A stretch of DNA of 64,000 nucleotides, from the NCBI RefSeq assembly GCF_021233415.1, contig NZ_CP089466.1, positions 62,001 through 126,000 on the forward strand. The letters run 5' to 3'. The translations under genes and the position numbers were made by a program. Below, piece after piece: positions 40,288-48,846 of this stretch (positions within the stretch are counted from its first letter, which is position 1; the number at the start of each line of letters is the position of its first letter). Origin of the DNA: Halobacterium litoreum (GTDB lineage Archaea; Halobacteriota; Halobacteria; Halobacteriales; Halobacteriaceae). Below the pieces are notes generated by a model. It searched no databases and had not been told where the DNA came from. It worked only from the letters and a program-made list of their open reading frames with translations.

Positions 40288-42537
40288 ATGCCCGACGCGT
40301 CCGCGCCCGACACGACCCGCCTGTACGAGGAGTGGTCGCTCCACGACGCCAGTTTGTTCGCCGAGGCCGGGGACGCGCTCCGCGCGAAGAGCGCGTACTA
40401 CGGCGCGGACGCCGACGAACTCCGGGCGTGTCTGGACCACGCGGCGAGCGTCGTGGACGTGGACGCGCCCGACGGCCGCGGCCGCGTCGTCCCGCTCCAC
40501 CGCGAGGACGACGCCGCGCCGACCGTCGAGTACGTGCGCTGGAACCCCGATGCCGGGACGGTGGGCTGGCACGACCCGGAGTTCGGCGTCAGCGGCACGG
40601 CCCGGTACGCCGACGTGGACGACGTGATAGCGACCGAGGTGGCGTGGCGAGTGCGCTTCTGGCACCCCGACTACGCGCCCGGCGACGACCCGTTCGGGGA
40701 CGTGGCCGACCCGCCGTCGGCGGTCGAAGCGAGTGACCCCCTGTCCGGGACGGACCGACGGGCGTTCTTCGACGACCTGCGCGGCGTCGTCAGGGACGAG
40801 CGACGCGCCGAGCGAGACGCGAACTGGGCCGACCACGCGGACGCCGACCTCGGGCGCTTGGTCGGCCGGGGTGTCGTGGACGGGCCGTTCGTGCTGGTGG
40901 CGACCGAGGGCGCGTACGGCTCCGGGCGCCCGGCGGAACTGCGCGTGCAGTACGCGCCAGACGACGGCGTGCCGGCGGACGTGGACCTCGTCGCGGGGTT
41001 CGACCTCTACCCGGACAACCGCGTCGTGGTGGACGCGTTCGACTCGGCGTTTCCGGTGCCCGCGCGCATCGCGTCCGTCGACGGCCCCGTGGTGACACTG
41101 CAGCCGGAGTGGGAGAACGTCGACGACCCGAGCCGCGTCGCGGACGCCGCCGAGGACGCGGACCCGTTCTGGCTCCGCACGCTCCTGAATCCGGTGCCCT
41201 ACGACCGGCGGCGGGAGGCACTCGACGCCGTCTGGGAGGCGCCCGCGAAACGGCGCCTCCTCACCGGGGAGCGTGACCTCTCCTTCGGCGCGCTCCCGAG
41301 CGCGCGGCGCTCCGGCGTCGAACTCAACGACTACCAGCTCCGGGCGCTCGGGTGGGCGGTGGCCGCCGACGACGTGGCGTGCATCCACGGACCGCCCGGC
41401 ACCGGGAAGACCCGGACGCTCACCGCGTTCGTCGCGCACGCCGTCGCCCGCGGGGAGCGCGTGCTCGTCACCGCGCACTCGAATCAGGCCGTGGACAACC
41501 TCCTCGTCGGCGACAGCACGCTCGACGAGCGCGAGGACGGCACCCTGCACGCCGCCGTCGCCGGCGAGGACGTGCGAGTCGCGCGCTACGGCCGGCACTC
41601 CCGGAATCGCGTCGTCGGCGAGCACTACCGCGAGACGCCCATCGACGACGCCGACGTGGTGGCGGCGACGACGAACGGTGCGGCCGCCTTCGACCAGGAC
41701 GACTTCGACGTGGCCGTCGTGGACGAGGCGACACAGGCCAGCAGGGCCGCCACCGCCATCGCGCTGAACGCCGCCGAGAAACTGGTGCTGGCGGGCGACC
41801 ACCGCCAACTCCCGCCGTACAGCGTCACCGAGGCCGGCGAGGGGGAGATGCGCCCGTCGCTGTTCGAGACGCTCGTGGACCGCTACGGCGACGAGGTGGC
41901 CGTCCTCCTGCGCCGCCAGTACCGGATGCACGACGCCATCGCGGCGTTCCCGAACGAGGCGTTCTACGGCGGGCGACTGGAGACCGCCGACGCGAACGCC
42001 GACTGGACGATTCCGGGCTTCCCGCCGGTCTCGGTCGTCGACGTCGAGGGCGACGAGCGCCGCGAGGAACGCGGCTCCTCGGTTCGCAACGCCGCGGAAG
42101 CCGACGCGGTCGCCGAGCGCGTCGACGCCCTGCTCGACGCGGGCGCCGACCCGACAGACGTGGGCGTCATCGCGGCGTACAGCGGGCAGGTCCGTGAGAT
42201 TCGGTCCCGGCTCGGCGACCTCGACCGCTCGACGCACGGCCTCACCGTCGACACCGTCGACTCCTTCCAGGGCGGCGAGCGCGACGCCATCGTCGTGTCG
42301 TTCGCGCGCAGCAACGACGCCGCGAACGCCGGCTTCCTCGAACACCCCGAGGAGGGCCCGCGCCGCCTCAACGTCGCGCTCACTCGCGCCCGCAAACACC
42401 TCGCGCTCGTCGGCGACCGGGAGACGCTGACGACGCGAGCCACCCACCGCGACCCCGAGGACAGTTGCGCGGACACGTACGCCGCGCTGTTCGAGACGCT
42501 CGCGGAACGCCCGGACGTCGAACACACGCAAGCGTAA
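40288..42537 (+). CDS. SF1 helicase, UPF1/DNA2-like
   Basis: 749 residues. The N-terminal about 330 are haloarchaeal-specific. The motor has Walker A GPPGTGKTRTL (near residues 368-378), motif II VVDEATQASR, motif III LAGDHRQLPP, RRQYRMHD and, near the end, VDSFQGGERDAIVVSFARSN with LNVALTRARKHLALVGD. That order matches UPF1-like helicases that unwind RNA or DNA 5'-3'. It is divergent from the inactive CHAT-like gene with 102 bp between starts and followed by a reductase-like gene after 25 nt. Confidence 0.92.
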   Translation: MPDASAPDTTRLYEEWSLHDASLFAEAGDALRAKSAYYGADADELRACLDHAASVVDVDAPDGRGRVVPLHREDDAAPTVEYVRWNPDAGTVGWHDPEFGVSGTARYADVDDVIATEVAWRVRFWHPDYAPGDDPFGDVADPPSAVEASDPLSGTDRRAFFDDLRGVVRDERRAERDANWADHADADLGRLVGRGVVDGPFVLVATEGAYGSGRPAELRVQYAPDDGVPADVDLVAGFDLYPDNRVVVDAFDSAFPVPARIASVDGPVVTLQPEWENVDDPSRVADAAEDADPFWLRTLLNPVPYDRRREALDAVWEAPAKRRLLTGERDLSFGALPSARRSGVELNDYQLRALGWAVAADDVACIHGPPGTGKTRTLTAFVAHAVARGERVLVTAHSNQAVDNLLVGDSTLDEREDGTLHAAVAGEDVRVARYGRHSRNRVVGEHYRETPIDDADVVAATTNGAAAFDQDDFDVAVVDEATQASRAATAIALNAAEKLVLAGDHRQLPPYSVTEAGEGEMRPSLFETLVDRYGDEVAVLLRRQYRMHDAIAAFPNEAFYGGRLETADANADWTIPGFPPVSVVDVEGDERREERGSSVRNAAEADAVAERVDALLDAGADPTDVGVIAAYSGQVREIRSRLGDLDRSTHGLTVDTVDSFQGGERDAIVVSFARSNDAANAGFLEHPEEGPRRLNVALTRARKHLALVGDRETLTTRATHRDPEDSCADTYAALFETLAERPDVEHTQA

Positions 42538-42562
42538 GACCGCCCCGCCCGTACCCGGTCGT

Positions 42563-43603
42563 GTGACGCTACTCGTCTACGGCGCGTACGGCTACACGGG
42601 CGAGCTGGTCGCCGAGGAAGCAATCGAGCGCGGCCTCGACCCCGTGCTCGGCGGCCGGAACGCGACGAAACTCGACCGCGTCGGCGCGCGACTCGACTGC
42701 GAGACGCGGACGTTCCGGGTGGCCGACGCTGCCCGTGAATTGGACGACGTCGACGTCGTTCTGAACTGCGCCGGGCCGTTCGTGGAGACGGCCGAACCGT
42801 TCGCCGACGCGTGCATCGACGCTGGCGCGGACTACCTCGACGTGACCGGCGAGATTCCGGTCTTCGAGTCGCTCGCGCGCCGCGACGGCGACGCCACCGA
42901 GGCCGGCGTCGCCGTCCTCCCGGGCGTCGGCTTCGACGTGGTGCCGACGGACTGCCTCGCCGCACACCTCGCGGGTCGCCTCCCGGACGCCACGCACCTC
43001 TCGCTCGGGTTCGAGCCGCACGGCGGCCTCTCCCCCGGCACCGCCGCCACCGTCCTCGGGCAACTCGGCGACGGCGGCGCGATTCGGCGCGACGGCCGCC
43101 TCGTCTCGGTGCCGCCCGGCCACCGCCAGCGCCGCATCGACTTCGGGAACGGCGAGCGCAGTGCCGTCACCATCCCGTGGGGCGACGTCTCGACGGCGTA
43201 CCGCTCGACGGGCATCCCGAACGTGGACGCCTACGTCCCGATGCCGAAGAACGCCCGGCGCGCGATGCGGGCCGCACGCTACCTCGGCCCCGTCCTCTCG
43301 GCTGACCCGGTGAGCGACGCGCTCCAGTCGCTCGCCCGGCGGTTCGTCTCGGGCCCGGACGAGGCCGAACGCGACGCCGGCCGCGCCTACGTCTGGGGCG
43401 AAGTCAGAAACGAGGAGACGGGCGAATCGGCGGTTTCCCGCCTCGTCACGCCGGAGACGTACGCGCTCACCGTCGACGCCGCGACGACCGCCGCCGAACG
43501 CGCGCTCGACGGCGACGCGCCGCCGGGCTACCAGACCCCGTCGACGGCCTACGGCGCGGACTTCGTCCTCGAACTCGACGACGTCACCCGGACCGACGAC
43601 TAA
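42563..43603 (+). CDS. Saccharopine dehydrogenase-like NADP-binding protein (trans-enoyl reductase type)
   Basis: 346 residues from GTG 42563. The N-terminal Rossmann fold begins VYGAYGYTGELVAEEAIERG with a G-x-x-G-x-x-G-like turn and a following strand LGGRNATKLDR. The C-terminal part matches membrane-bound saccharopine-dehydrogenase-like proteins, such as the mycobacterial trans-acting enoyl reductase family (GVGFDVVPTDCLAAHLA). It would reduce a C=C or C=N bond using NADPH; the substrate is not known. Its stop overlaps the convergent lipoprotein stop by 4 nt. Confidence 0.8.
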   Translation: MTLLVYGAYGYTGELVAEEAIERGLDPVLGGRNATKLDRVGARLDCETRTFRVADAARELDDVDVVLNCAGPFVETAEPFADACIDAGADYLDVTGEIPVFESLARRDGDATEAGVAVLPGVGFDVVPTDCLAAHLAGRLPDATHLSLGFEPHGGLSPGTAATVLGQLGDGGAIRRDGRLVSVPPGHRQRRIDFGNGERSAVTIPWGDVSTAYRSTGIPNVDAYVPMPKNARRAMRAARYLGPVLSADPVSDALQSLARRFVSGPDEAERDAGRAYVWGEVRNEETGESAVSRLVTPETYALTVDAATTAAERALDGDAPPGYQTPSTAYGADFVLELDDVTRTDD

Positions 43604-44352
43604 TCCAGCGCCTCGACTGTCACGTCGCCGTTCGTCGTCGCCGCGGTCACCTCGTGCGTTCCGTCACCGAGCGTCCCCGTGACGTGCGTGTCGGTCGTCG
43701 ACGCGTCCCGCAAGTCGAGCCCGTCGACCGTCACGTCGCCGTTCGTCGTCTGCGCGTCCAGCGCGGCGTCCGCGTCCGGGGACAGCGCCGCGTCGACGTC
43801 GCCGTTCTCGGAGTGCAACAGCACGTCGCCGGGCAGCGGCGCCGGCACGTCAGCCGCGATGTCGCCGTTCTCCGTCGACACCGACTCGACCGGGCCGGCG
43901 TCCCGAACGGTCACGTCGCCGTTCGACGACCGCGCCGCCTCCACCGACGCGGTGTCCCGAACCGTCACGTCCCCGTTCTCGCTTTGCACCACCGCCATCG
44001 CCGCTCCCTCGGGAACGCGAACCGACAGGTCCACGCTCACGCGACTCGCGTTCCCGACCACCTCGGGAGTCACCGCGAGCGCGTCCTCTATCTCCGAACT
44101 GGTCACGGTCACGTCCTCGAACCGGGACTCGCTCGGCACCGCCACGACGGCCTCGACGGCCACCTGCCCGCCGTCGTGTGTCTCCACCGCGATGTTCCCG
44201 TTCTCGGTACTCACGCGCACCGGCCGGCCGTCCGGCGCACCGAACTCGCGCTCCCGGGTCTCCTCGACTCGACTCCCGAACAATCCACCGACACACCCAG
44301 ACACCGCGGCGGTCGCAGCCGCAACACCGGCAAGGAGGGCTCTACGTCGCAT
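43600..44352 (-). CDS. DUF4097-like lipoprotein
   Basis: 250 residues from ATG 44352 (MRRRALLAGVAAATAAVSGC). Twin-arginine-like start and lipobox VSGC (Cys20) indicate lipid anchoring outside. The body repeats short beta steps STENGNIAVE, QSENGDVTVRD, SSNGDVTVRD, STENGDIAAD, HSENGDVDAA, TTNGDVTVDG, TTNGDVTVEA: the right-handed ladder of the DUF4097 (adhesin-like) family. The frame is open upstream to 44436, but the signal decides the start. Confidence 0.82.
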   Translation of the reverse strand: MRRRALLAGVAAATAAVSGCVGGLFGSRVEETREREFGAPDGRPVRVSTENGNIAVETHDGGQVAVEAVVAVPSESRFEDVTVTSSEIEDALAVTPEVVGNASRVSVDLSVRVPEGAAMAVVQSENGDVTVRDTASVEAARSSNGDVTVRDAGPVESVSTENGDIAADVPAPLPGDVLLHSENGDVDAALSPDADAALDAQTTNGDVTVDGLDLRDASTTDTHVTGTLGDGTHEVTAATTNGDVTVEALD

Positions 44353-44562
44353 ACACGGAGCGACCACACGAACTGGCAAATCGCTTGTCATTCTACAGAC
44401 ACCCGGCAGAATAACCCCCGATTCCGGACGCGGCAAGTGGACCGAACCGTTGTGAGACGTGCTCGCTTCGCTGCGCGCGACTCACAGGGTTCGCTCTCGC
44501 CAGACGCTCCACAACTACTGCGATAGCGACGAGCGCACAAGGTGTTCGTTGGCTATCGGCGT

Positions 44563-44656
44563 GAGGATTGGAGGTCCAGGGGCGAGAATCGAACCGGAGC
44601 CAGACGGTCGCTCACTGCGTTCGCGCTGCGTCTGGCAGGGTTCGATTCTCTTGGAC
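44563..44656. repeat. Duplicated and inverted copies of the tRNA-His 3' end
   Basis: 44563-44595 repeats the last part of tRNA-His plus flank (44718-44750) in the same orientation with 31 of 33 bases equal, 155 bp away. Within the same stretch, 44574-44606 pairs with 44629-44656 as an imperfect palindrome (GTCCA/TGGAC, AGAATCGAACC/GGTTCGATTCT, GCCAGACG/CGTCTGGC). So the T arm exists here both direct and inverted. This is not a functional tRNA; it looks like an attachment-site scar or a decayed palindromic insertion. Confidence 0.65.
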
Positions 44657-44728
44657 GCTCTACAATTCGATACCGGACGAGCGACACGCGGAGCGGTCGC
44701 TCGTCGCGGTAGTAAACGAAGATTAGAG

Positions 44729-44802
44729 GTCCAGGGGCGAGAATCGAACCCGCGTCTCAGCCTCCACAAGGCTGAAGGATAGTCCACTACCCTACCCCGG
44801 AC
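44729..44802 (-). tRNA. tRNA-His(GTG), with encoded G-1
   Basis: The acceptor TCCGGGG pairs with CCCTGGA (one G-T pair), and an extra 5' G faces discriminator C73, the histidine identity pair. The anticodon arm is CAGCC-TTGTGGA-GGCTG, anticodon GTG. T loop is TTCGATT. No intron, no encoded CCA. Its 3' end is duplicated 155 bp downstream. Confidence 0.93.
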
Positions 44803-44865
44803 ACTGCATCAGTCCGTAGCGGACTGGAATTCAAATACGTTACGACATGGGGGCGCCGCGCGACC

Positions 44866-44914
44866 ATCTGAACTGTCGTTCACATCGAAACGACTATCTG
44901 AACGCTGTTTCAAT
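44866..44914 (+). promoter_or_regulatory. Tandem operators for ArsR
   Basis: Two related palindromes precede arsR: ATCTGAAC-TGTC-GTTCACAT (44866-44885) and ATCTGAAC-GCT-GTTTCAAT (44896-44914), the second ending 9 nt before ATG 44924. Half-site ATCTGAAC is identical in both. A dimeric ArsR bound here would cover the start of transcription. Confidence 0.55.
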
Positions 44915-44923
44915 CAGCGCTCG

Positions 44924-45313
44924 ATGAGCAAGTCGACCGCGCGCCTCCGGCGCCTGCTCGCCGACGAACTCGGGGAGTGCTGCGAGGAGGACGTGGAGCG
45001 GAGACTCACCGACCTCGAATCGCTCGCCGACGACGCGTTCGCCGACGACGGCATCCAGTCCGTGTTCGCCGTCCTCGGGAACGACACCCGGTATCGGCTC
45101 GCCCGCGCGCTCTCCGTCGCCGACGACGAGCGCTGCGTCTGCGAACTCGAAGCGCTCGTCGACGTCAGCGAGAGCGCCGTCAGCCACGCGCTCTCGGACC
45201 TCGTGGACGCCGGCCTCGTCGCCCGCCGCAAGGACGGGAACTGGCGGTACTACGAGAGCACCGACCTCGCGGACGGCGTGTTCGCCGCCGCAGAGGAGGA
45301 AACGGCCGAATGA
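44924..45313 (+). CDS. arsR: ArsR-family transcriptional repressor
   Basis: 129 residues. The C-terminal winged helix includes the metal-sensing CVCELEALVDVSESAVSHALSDLVDAGLV, with CxC in the sensor helix as in arsenite/antimonite ArsR (ELCVCDL type). The N-terminal 45 residues contain another CC pair (LGECCEEDVERRL), possibly a third ligand. It probably represses its own operon until As(III) or Sb(III) binds. Its stop overlaps the ACR3 start (ATGA), so it is coupled to the transporter. Confidence 0.92.
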   Translation: MSKSTARLRRLLADELGECCEEDVERRLTDLESLADDAFADDGIQSVFAVLGNDTRYRLARALSVADDERCVCELEALVDVSESAVSHALSDLVDAGLVARRKDGNWRYYESTDLADGVFAAAEEETAE

Positions 45314-46362
45314 GCGACGACCTCTCGGTGCTGGACCGCTACCTCACGGTCTGGATTGCGCTCGCGATGGCCGGCGGCGTCGCGCTCGGACGGTTCGCGC
45401 CCGGCGTCACCGACGCGCTCAACGCCGTCCAGTGGCACGGCACCAGCCTCCCCATCGCCGCCGGCCTGTTCGTGATGATTTTCCCCATCATGGCCGAAAT
45501 CGACTACGAGCGCATCCCCGCCGTCACGCGGAACGCGCGCCGCGAAATCGGCGTCACGCTCGCGTTCAACTGGCTCGTCGCCCCGATTCTGATGTACGGC
45601 CTCGCCACCACCTTCCTCGCCGGCCGCCCCGAGTTCGTCACCGGCCTGATTCTCGTCGGCATCGCGCCCTGCATCGCGATGGTGCTCGTCTGGAACGAAC
45701 TCGCCGCCGGCAACCAGGAGATGTGCGCCGTCTGCGTCGGCGTCAACAGCCTCCTCCAAATCGCGTTGTTCGTCCCGTACGCGTTCGTCTTCCTCTCGGT
45801 CCTCCGGGACACCACTGTCGACGTCTCGATGAGTCTCGTCGCCCAGATGGTCGGCGTCTTCCTCGGGCTCCCCCTGATTTTGGGCTACCTCGTCCAGCGC
45901 GTCGCCTTCCGCACCGTCGGCCGCGAGACGTACTACGACCGCGTAACTCCACGAATCGGGCCGTTCGGACTGCTCGGATTGCTGTTCACCGTCGTCGTGA
46001 TGTTCGCGCTGAAGGGCGACTACATCGTCTCCAACCCCGAGGAAATCGTGCTCATCGCGGTCCCGCTGCTGATTTTCTTCGCGGGCCTCTGGGCCGTCGC
46101 GTACGGCGTCAGCGCCGCCCTCGGCTTCGACTACGCCGAGAGTGTGAGCCTCGCGTTCACCGCGTCCTCGAACAACTTCGAACTCGCCATCGCCGTCGCC
46201 GTCGCCGTCTTCGGCATCTCCAGTAACGTCGCGCTCGCAACCGTCGTCGGCCCGCTCATCGAGGTGCCCGTGATGCTCGCGCTCGTCCGCGTCGCGCTCG
46301 CCACACGGGACCGACTGTTCGACGAGACGCCGGCGACCGCGGGCTACGCCACCACCGACTGA
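45310..46362 (+). CDS. Arsenite efflux permease ACR3
   Basis: 350 residues with about ten membrane helices. The ACR3 signature Cys lies in IGVTLAFNWLVAPILMYGL / LVGIAPCIAMVLVWNELAAGN, where the conserved helix-4 Cys and W-N-x-L-A-x-G-N are clear. The C-terminal helices FTASSNNFELAIAVAVAVFG include the N-N-F-E-L motif of the BASS/ACR3 fold. It exports arsenite using the proton gradient. It starts inside the arsR stop and is followed 42 nt later by the truncated arsC copy. Confidence 0.95.
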   Translation: MSDDLSVLDRYLTVWIALAMAGGVALGRFAPGVTDALNAVQWHGTSLPIAAGLFVMIFPIMAEIDYERIPAVTRNARREIGVTLAFNWLVAPILMYGLATTFLAGRPEFVTGLILVGIAPCIAMVLVWNELAAGNQEMCAVCVGVNSLLQIALFVPYAFVFLSVLRDTTVDVSMSLVAQMVGVFLGLPLILGYLVQRVAFRTVGRETYYDRVTPRIGPFGLLGLLFTVVVMFALKGDYIVSNPEEIVLIAVPLLIFFAGLWAVAYGVSAALGFDYAESVSLAFTASSNNFELAIAVAVAVFGISSNVALATVVGPLIEVPVMLALVRVALATRDRLFDETPATAGYATTD

Positions 46363-46404
46363 CCGACACACCGATACCCACCACCGCAAACACACCACCA
46401 ACCC

Positions 46405-46503
46405 ATGACCGATTCCACCACCGTCGCCTTCGTCTGTGTCCAGAACGTCGGCACACAATGGGTGTGCCGTGCTCTGGACACCCGGCTCGGGGTGGTCGCG
46501 TGA
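46405..46503 (+). pseudogene. Truncated duplicate of the arsC start (32-aa frame with hairpin)
   Basis: MTDSTTVAFVCVQN repeats the first residues of arsC. Thirty-three bases (46415-46447) are identical to 46504-46536. The copy then diverges and stops at TGA 46501, overlapping the GTG start of arsC. The divergent part is not random: GTGTCCAGA (46436-46444) pairs with TCTGGACAC (46473-46481), and CGGCACAC (46449-46456) pairs with GTGTGCCG (46462-46469), so a strong hairpin sits just before the real start. It could be a broken copy or a leader peptide with regulatory hairpin. Confidence 0.75.
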
Positions 46504-46907
46504 CCACCACCGTCGCCTTCGTCTGTGTCCAGAACGCGGGCCGCTCCCAGATGGCGTACGCCTTCGCTCAGCGCGAGGCCGCCGACCGCGACCTCGACGT
46601 CGAACTCGTCACCGGGGGCACCGACCCCGCCGACCACGTCCACGGGGAAGTCGTGGACGCGATGGCCGAGGCGGGCTTCGACCTCACCGGCCGGAAGCCA
46701 CGCGAGGTCACCTTCGAGGAGGTGCGGGACGCCGACTACGTGATTACGATGGGGTGTGCCGCCGAGGACGTCTGTCCCGCCGGTTGGGCGGGCGAGAACC
46801 GTGACTGGGACCTGGACGACCCGGACGGCCGCCCCGACCACGAGGTCGCACGCATCCGCGACGAGATTCGGAGCCGAGTCTCGGAGTTCTTCGACGAACT
46901 CGCGTAG
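46500..46907 (+). CDS. arsC: Arsenate reductase, low-molecular-weight phosphatase type
   Basis: 135 residues from GTG 46500. The thioredoxin/mycothiol-type arsenate reductase P-loop is CVQNAGRS (C9-x5-R15), and the recycling Cys pair lies in TMGCAAEDVCP. The Asp-Pro motif near the end is replaced by WDLDDPDG, the usual place of the general acid. It converts arsenate to arsenite for export by ACR3. GTG overlaps the stop of the truncated duplicate, so reinitiation could matter. Confidence 0.92.
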   Translation: MTTTVAFVCVQNAGRSQMAYAFAQREAADRDLDVELVTGGTDPADHVHGEVVDAMAEAGFDLTGRKPREVTFEEVRDADYVITMGCAAEDVCPAGWAGENRDWDLDDPDGRPDHEVARIRDEIRSRVSEFFDELA

Positions 46908-46949
46908 ACGACACGCTTTTGGCCGCCAGCGGCGTACTACGGTCCGACT

Positions 46950-47402
46950 GTGGCCATCACGGACAAGATTTACGTGAAGAACCACCGCCAGATCGCGTCC
47001 CAACTGGACACCCGGTTCCCGAAGGGCGCGTTCAGCGGCGCCACCCTCGACGTGCTGTTCAGCGGCGACCTCTCGGCGCTGAACGACGCCACCCGGGACA
47101 AGGTCCTGGACTTCGCACAGGACTTCATGGACTGCAACTGCCAGTCCAACCCCTACTGCGGGCACCCCGAGCGGAAGTTCATCCGGTACCTGCTCGACCT
47201 GCGCGCGCAGGGTCTCGACCCGGAGTCGATGGTGGACGTGATGACCGACGACTACATGGTCTACTGCTACCCGGGCGACCTCTACTCGTTCCTCGACGAC
47301 GCCGTGCGCACGCTGGAAGCCGTCGAGGACCTCGCCGAGGTCGACGGCCGGCAGGACGCCGCCGACACGGCGAGTCAGCGCAAGCGCGAACTCACTCGGT
47401 AG
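46950..47402 (+). CDS. Conserved haloarchaeal protein (DUF5814-type, recalled)
   Basis: 150 residues from GTG 46950 (V/M-AITDKIYVKNHRQIASQLDTRF). The core DKVLDFAQDFMDCNCQSNPYCGHPERKFIRYLLDLR has four Cys in a C-x-C...C pattern that could bind metal. The following helix and YCYPGDLYSFLDDAVRTLEAV complete a small domain. I recall this as DUF5814; no function is known to me. Convergent with ProRS, overlapping by 11 bp, 42 nt after arsC. Confidence 0.65.
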   Translation: MAITDKIYVKNHRQIASQLDTRFPKGAFSGATLDVLFSGDLSALNDATRDKVLDFAQDFMDCNCQSNPYCGHPERKFIRYLLDLRAQGLDPESMVDVMTDDYMVYCYPGDLYSFLDDAVRTLEAVEDLAEVDGRQDAADTASQRKRELTR

Positions 47403-48669
47403 CGCCCGCCGCGAACCGCGAGACGACGTCCGCCACCTCCTCGGGCGCGACCTGCACCGTTTCTTCGGCCATCTCCACGTCCACGACGCCGCTGTCGCGG
47501 TACTCGTTGCCGACGACGACTTTCGCGGGGAGTCCGAGCAGCCCGCTCTCCGCGAACCGCTCGCCCACGCTCAGTTCGTCGTAGAATAGCACGTCCTCGC
47601 GCCCGCAGTCGTCGTAGATGCGCTCGGCCACGTCCGCGACCTCGCCGTCGCCGACGGGAATCACGGCGGCGCGGTAGGGCGCGACACAGCCCCAGTCGGT
47701 GACGGGCCACGCACAGGACTCCTCGTCGCCGCGTTGCTGGACGAGCGTCTGGAGCAAGCGGTCGATTCCGAGGCCGTAACTCCCCATCTCGACGGCGCGC
47801 TCGCCGCCGTCGGCGGTGTCGACGGTGAGCCCCATCGCCTCGGAGTACCGCGTCCCGAGGTCGAAGACGTGCCCGACCTCGATGCCGTCGCTCGCCCTGA
47901 GGTCGCCGCCGCAGTCGGGGCACGCGTCGCCCGCCTCGAAGTCGGCGAACGCGTCGTGTTCGTCGGTGACACCGAACCGACAGCCGTCCGCGGTGCAGTA
48001 CACGAGGCGGTCGCTGCCCTCCGCGACGGGCGCGAGGAACTCCTCGGAGCGCGACCCGCCCATCACGGTGTTGTCGGCGTCCACCACCGCCACGTCGAGA
48101 CCGACGCTGTCGAAGACGCGCTCGTAGGCCGCGCGCACCTCGTGGTACGTCTCCCGGAGGCTCTCGCGGTCGGCGTGGAAACTGTACGCGTCTTTCATCG
48201 CGAACTCCTTCGTGCGGACGAGGCCGTTTCGCGCCCGGTCGTCCCGGAACTTCGACTCGACCTGATACAGCAGGAGGGGGAGGTCGTCGTGGGAGCGCGC
48301 GCGGCCGTCCACGAGGTGGACCATCCCCTCCTCGTGGCTGGGCGCGAGACACATCGCCTGCCCGTCGCGGTTCTCGAGGGTGAACATCTCGTCCTCGAAG
48401 TCCCGCCAGCGCCCGCTCTCGCGCCAGCGCTCGCCGTACTGGAGGCCGGGGAGGCTGACGCGCTGCCCGCCGATATCGTCCATCGCCGCGGTCACGCGGT
48501 CGGTGAGTTTCTCGCGGACGCGCTGGCCGGCGGGCGTAAAGCCCCAGAGGCCGCTCCCGAACGCGCGAACCAGGCCGGCGCGAGCCAGCAGTTTCGCCGC
48601 GTCCGTCCCCGCGCCGGGCGTCTCCCGGGTCGCGGGCAGGAACGCCTCGCTACGCCGCACGGCACTCAC
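47392..48669 (-). CDS. Prolyl-tRNA synthetase homologue, bacterial type, short form
   Basis: 425 residues from GTG 48669. Class II motifs are those of bacterial ProRS: motif 2 region YQVESKFRDDRARNGLVRTKEFAMKDAYSFH and motif 3 VEMGSYGLGIDRLLQTLVQQ. The insertion domain that edits Ala-tRNA in bacteria is replaced by a short stretch with CTADGC...CPDC, likely a zinc knuckle. A C-terminal anticodon-binding domain follows. Archaeal genomes normally use the archaeal/eukaryal type, so this looks like an extra or transferred copy. It could charge tRNA-Pro or serve a side pathway. Confidence 0.85.
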   Translation of the reverse strand: MSAVRRSEAFLPATRETPGAGTDAAKLLARAGLVRAFGSGLWGFTPAGQRVREKLTDRVTAAMDDIGGQRVSLPGLQYGERWRESGRWRDFEDEMFTLENRDGQAMCLAPSHEEGMVHLVDGRARSHDDLPLLLYQVESKFRDDRARNGLVRTKEFAMKDAYSFHADRESLRETYHEVRAAYERVFDSVGLDVAVVDADNTVMGGSRSEEFLAPVAEGSDRLVYCTADGCRFGVTDEHDAFADFEAGDACPDCGGDLRASDGIEVGHVFDLGTRYSEAMGLTVDTADGGERAVEMGSYGLGIDRLLQTLVQQRGDEESCAWPVTDWGCVAPYRAAVIPVGDGEVADVAERIYDDCGREDVLFYDELSVGERFAESGLLGLPAKVVVGNEYRDSGVVDVEMAEETVQVAPEEVADVVSRFAAGATE

Positions 48670-48846
48670 CCCCGTTCGCGGCGCCGCCGCTGGTCGTCGC
48701 TCGCACTCGCCGCGAGAAGAGCCTATTCGCCGCTCGGAACCCGTCCACGGGCCGCCGTGGACCCTCGGTGTGACTGAACCATCACGCGCTCCCGTTTCTG
48801 GTTCTCCGACAAAAGCGTTCCCGAGGTGCGGGACGGACTCCCACGC

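Noticed and set aside
44563-44656. Second tRNA-His gene
   Set aside because: Only the 3' part is present; there is no anticodon arm and the 5' part is replaced by an inverted T arm.
46405-46503. Independent small arsenic-related gene
   Set aside because: Its only recognisable part is an exact copy of the arsC start, so duplication is the simpler reading; a leader role remains open as a finding.
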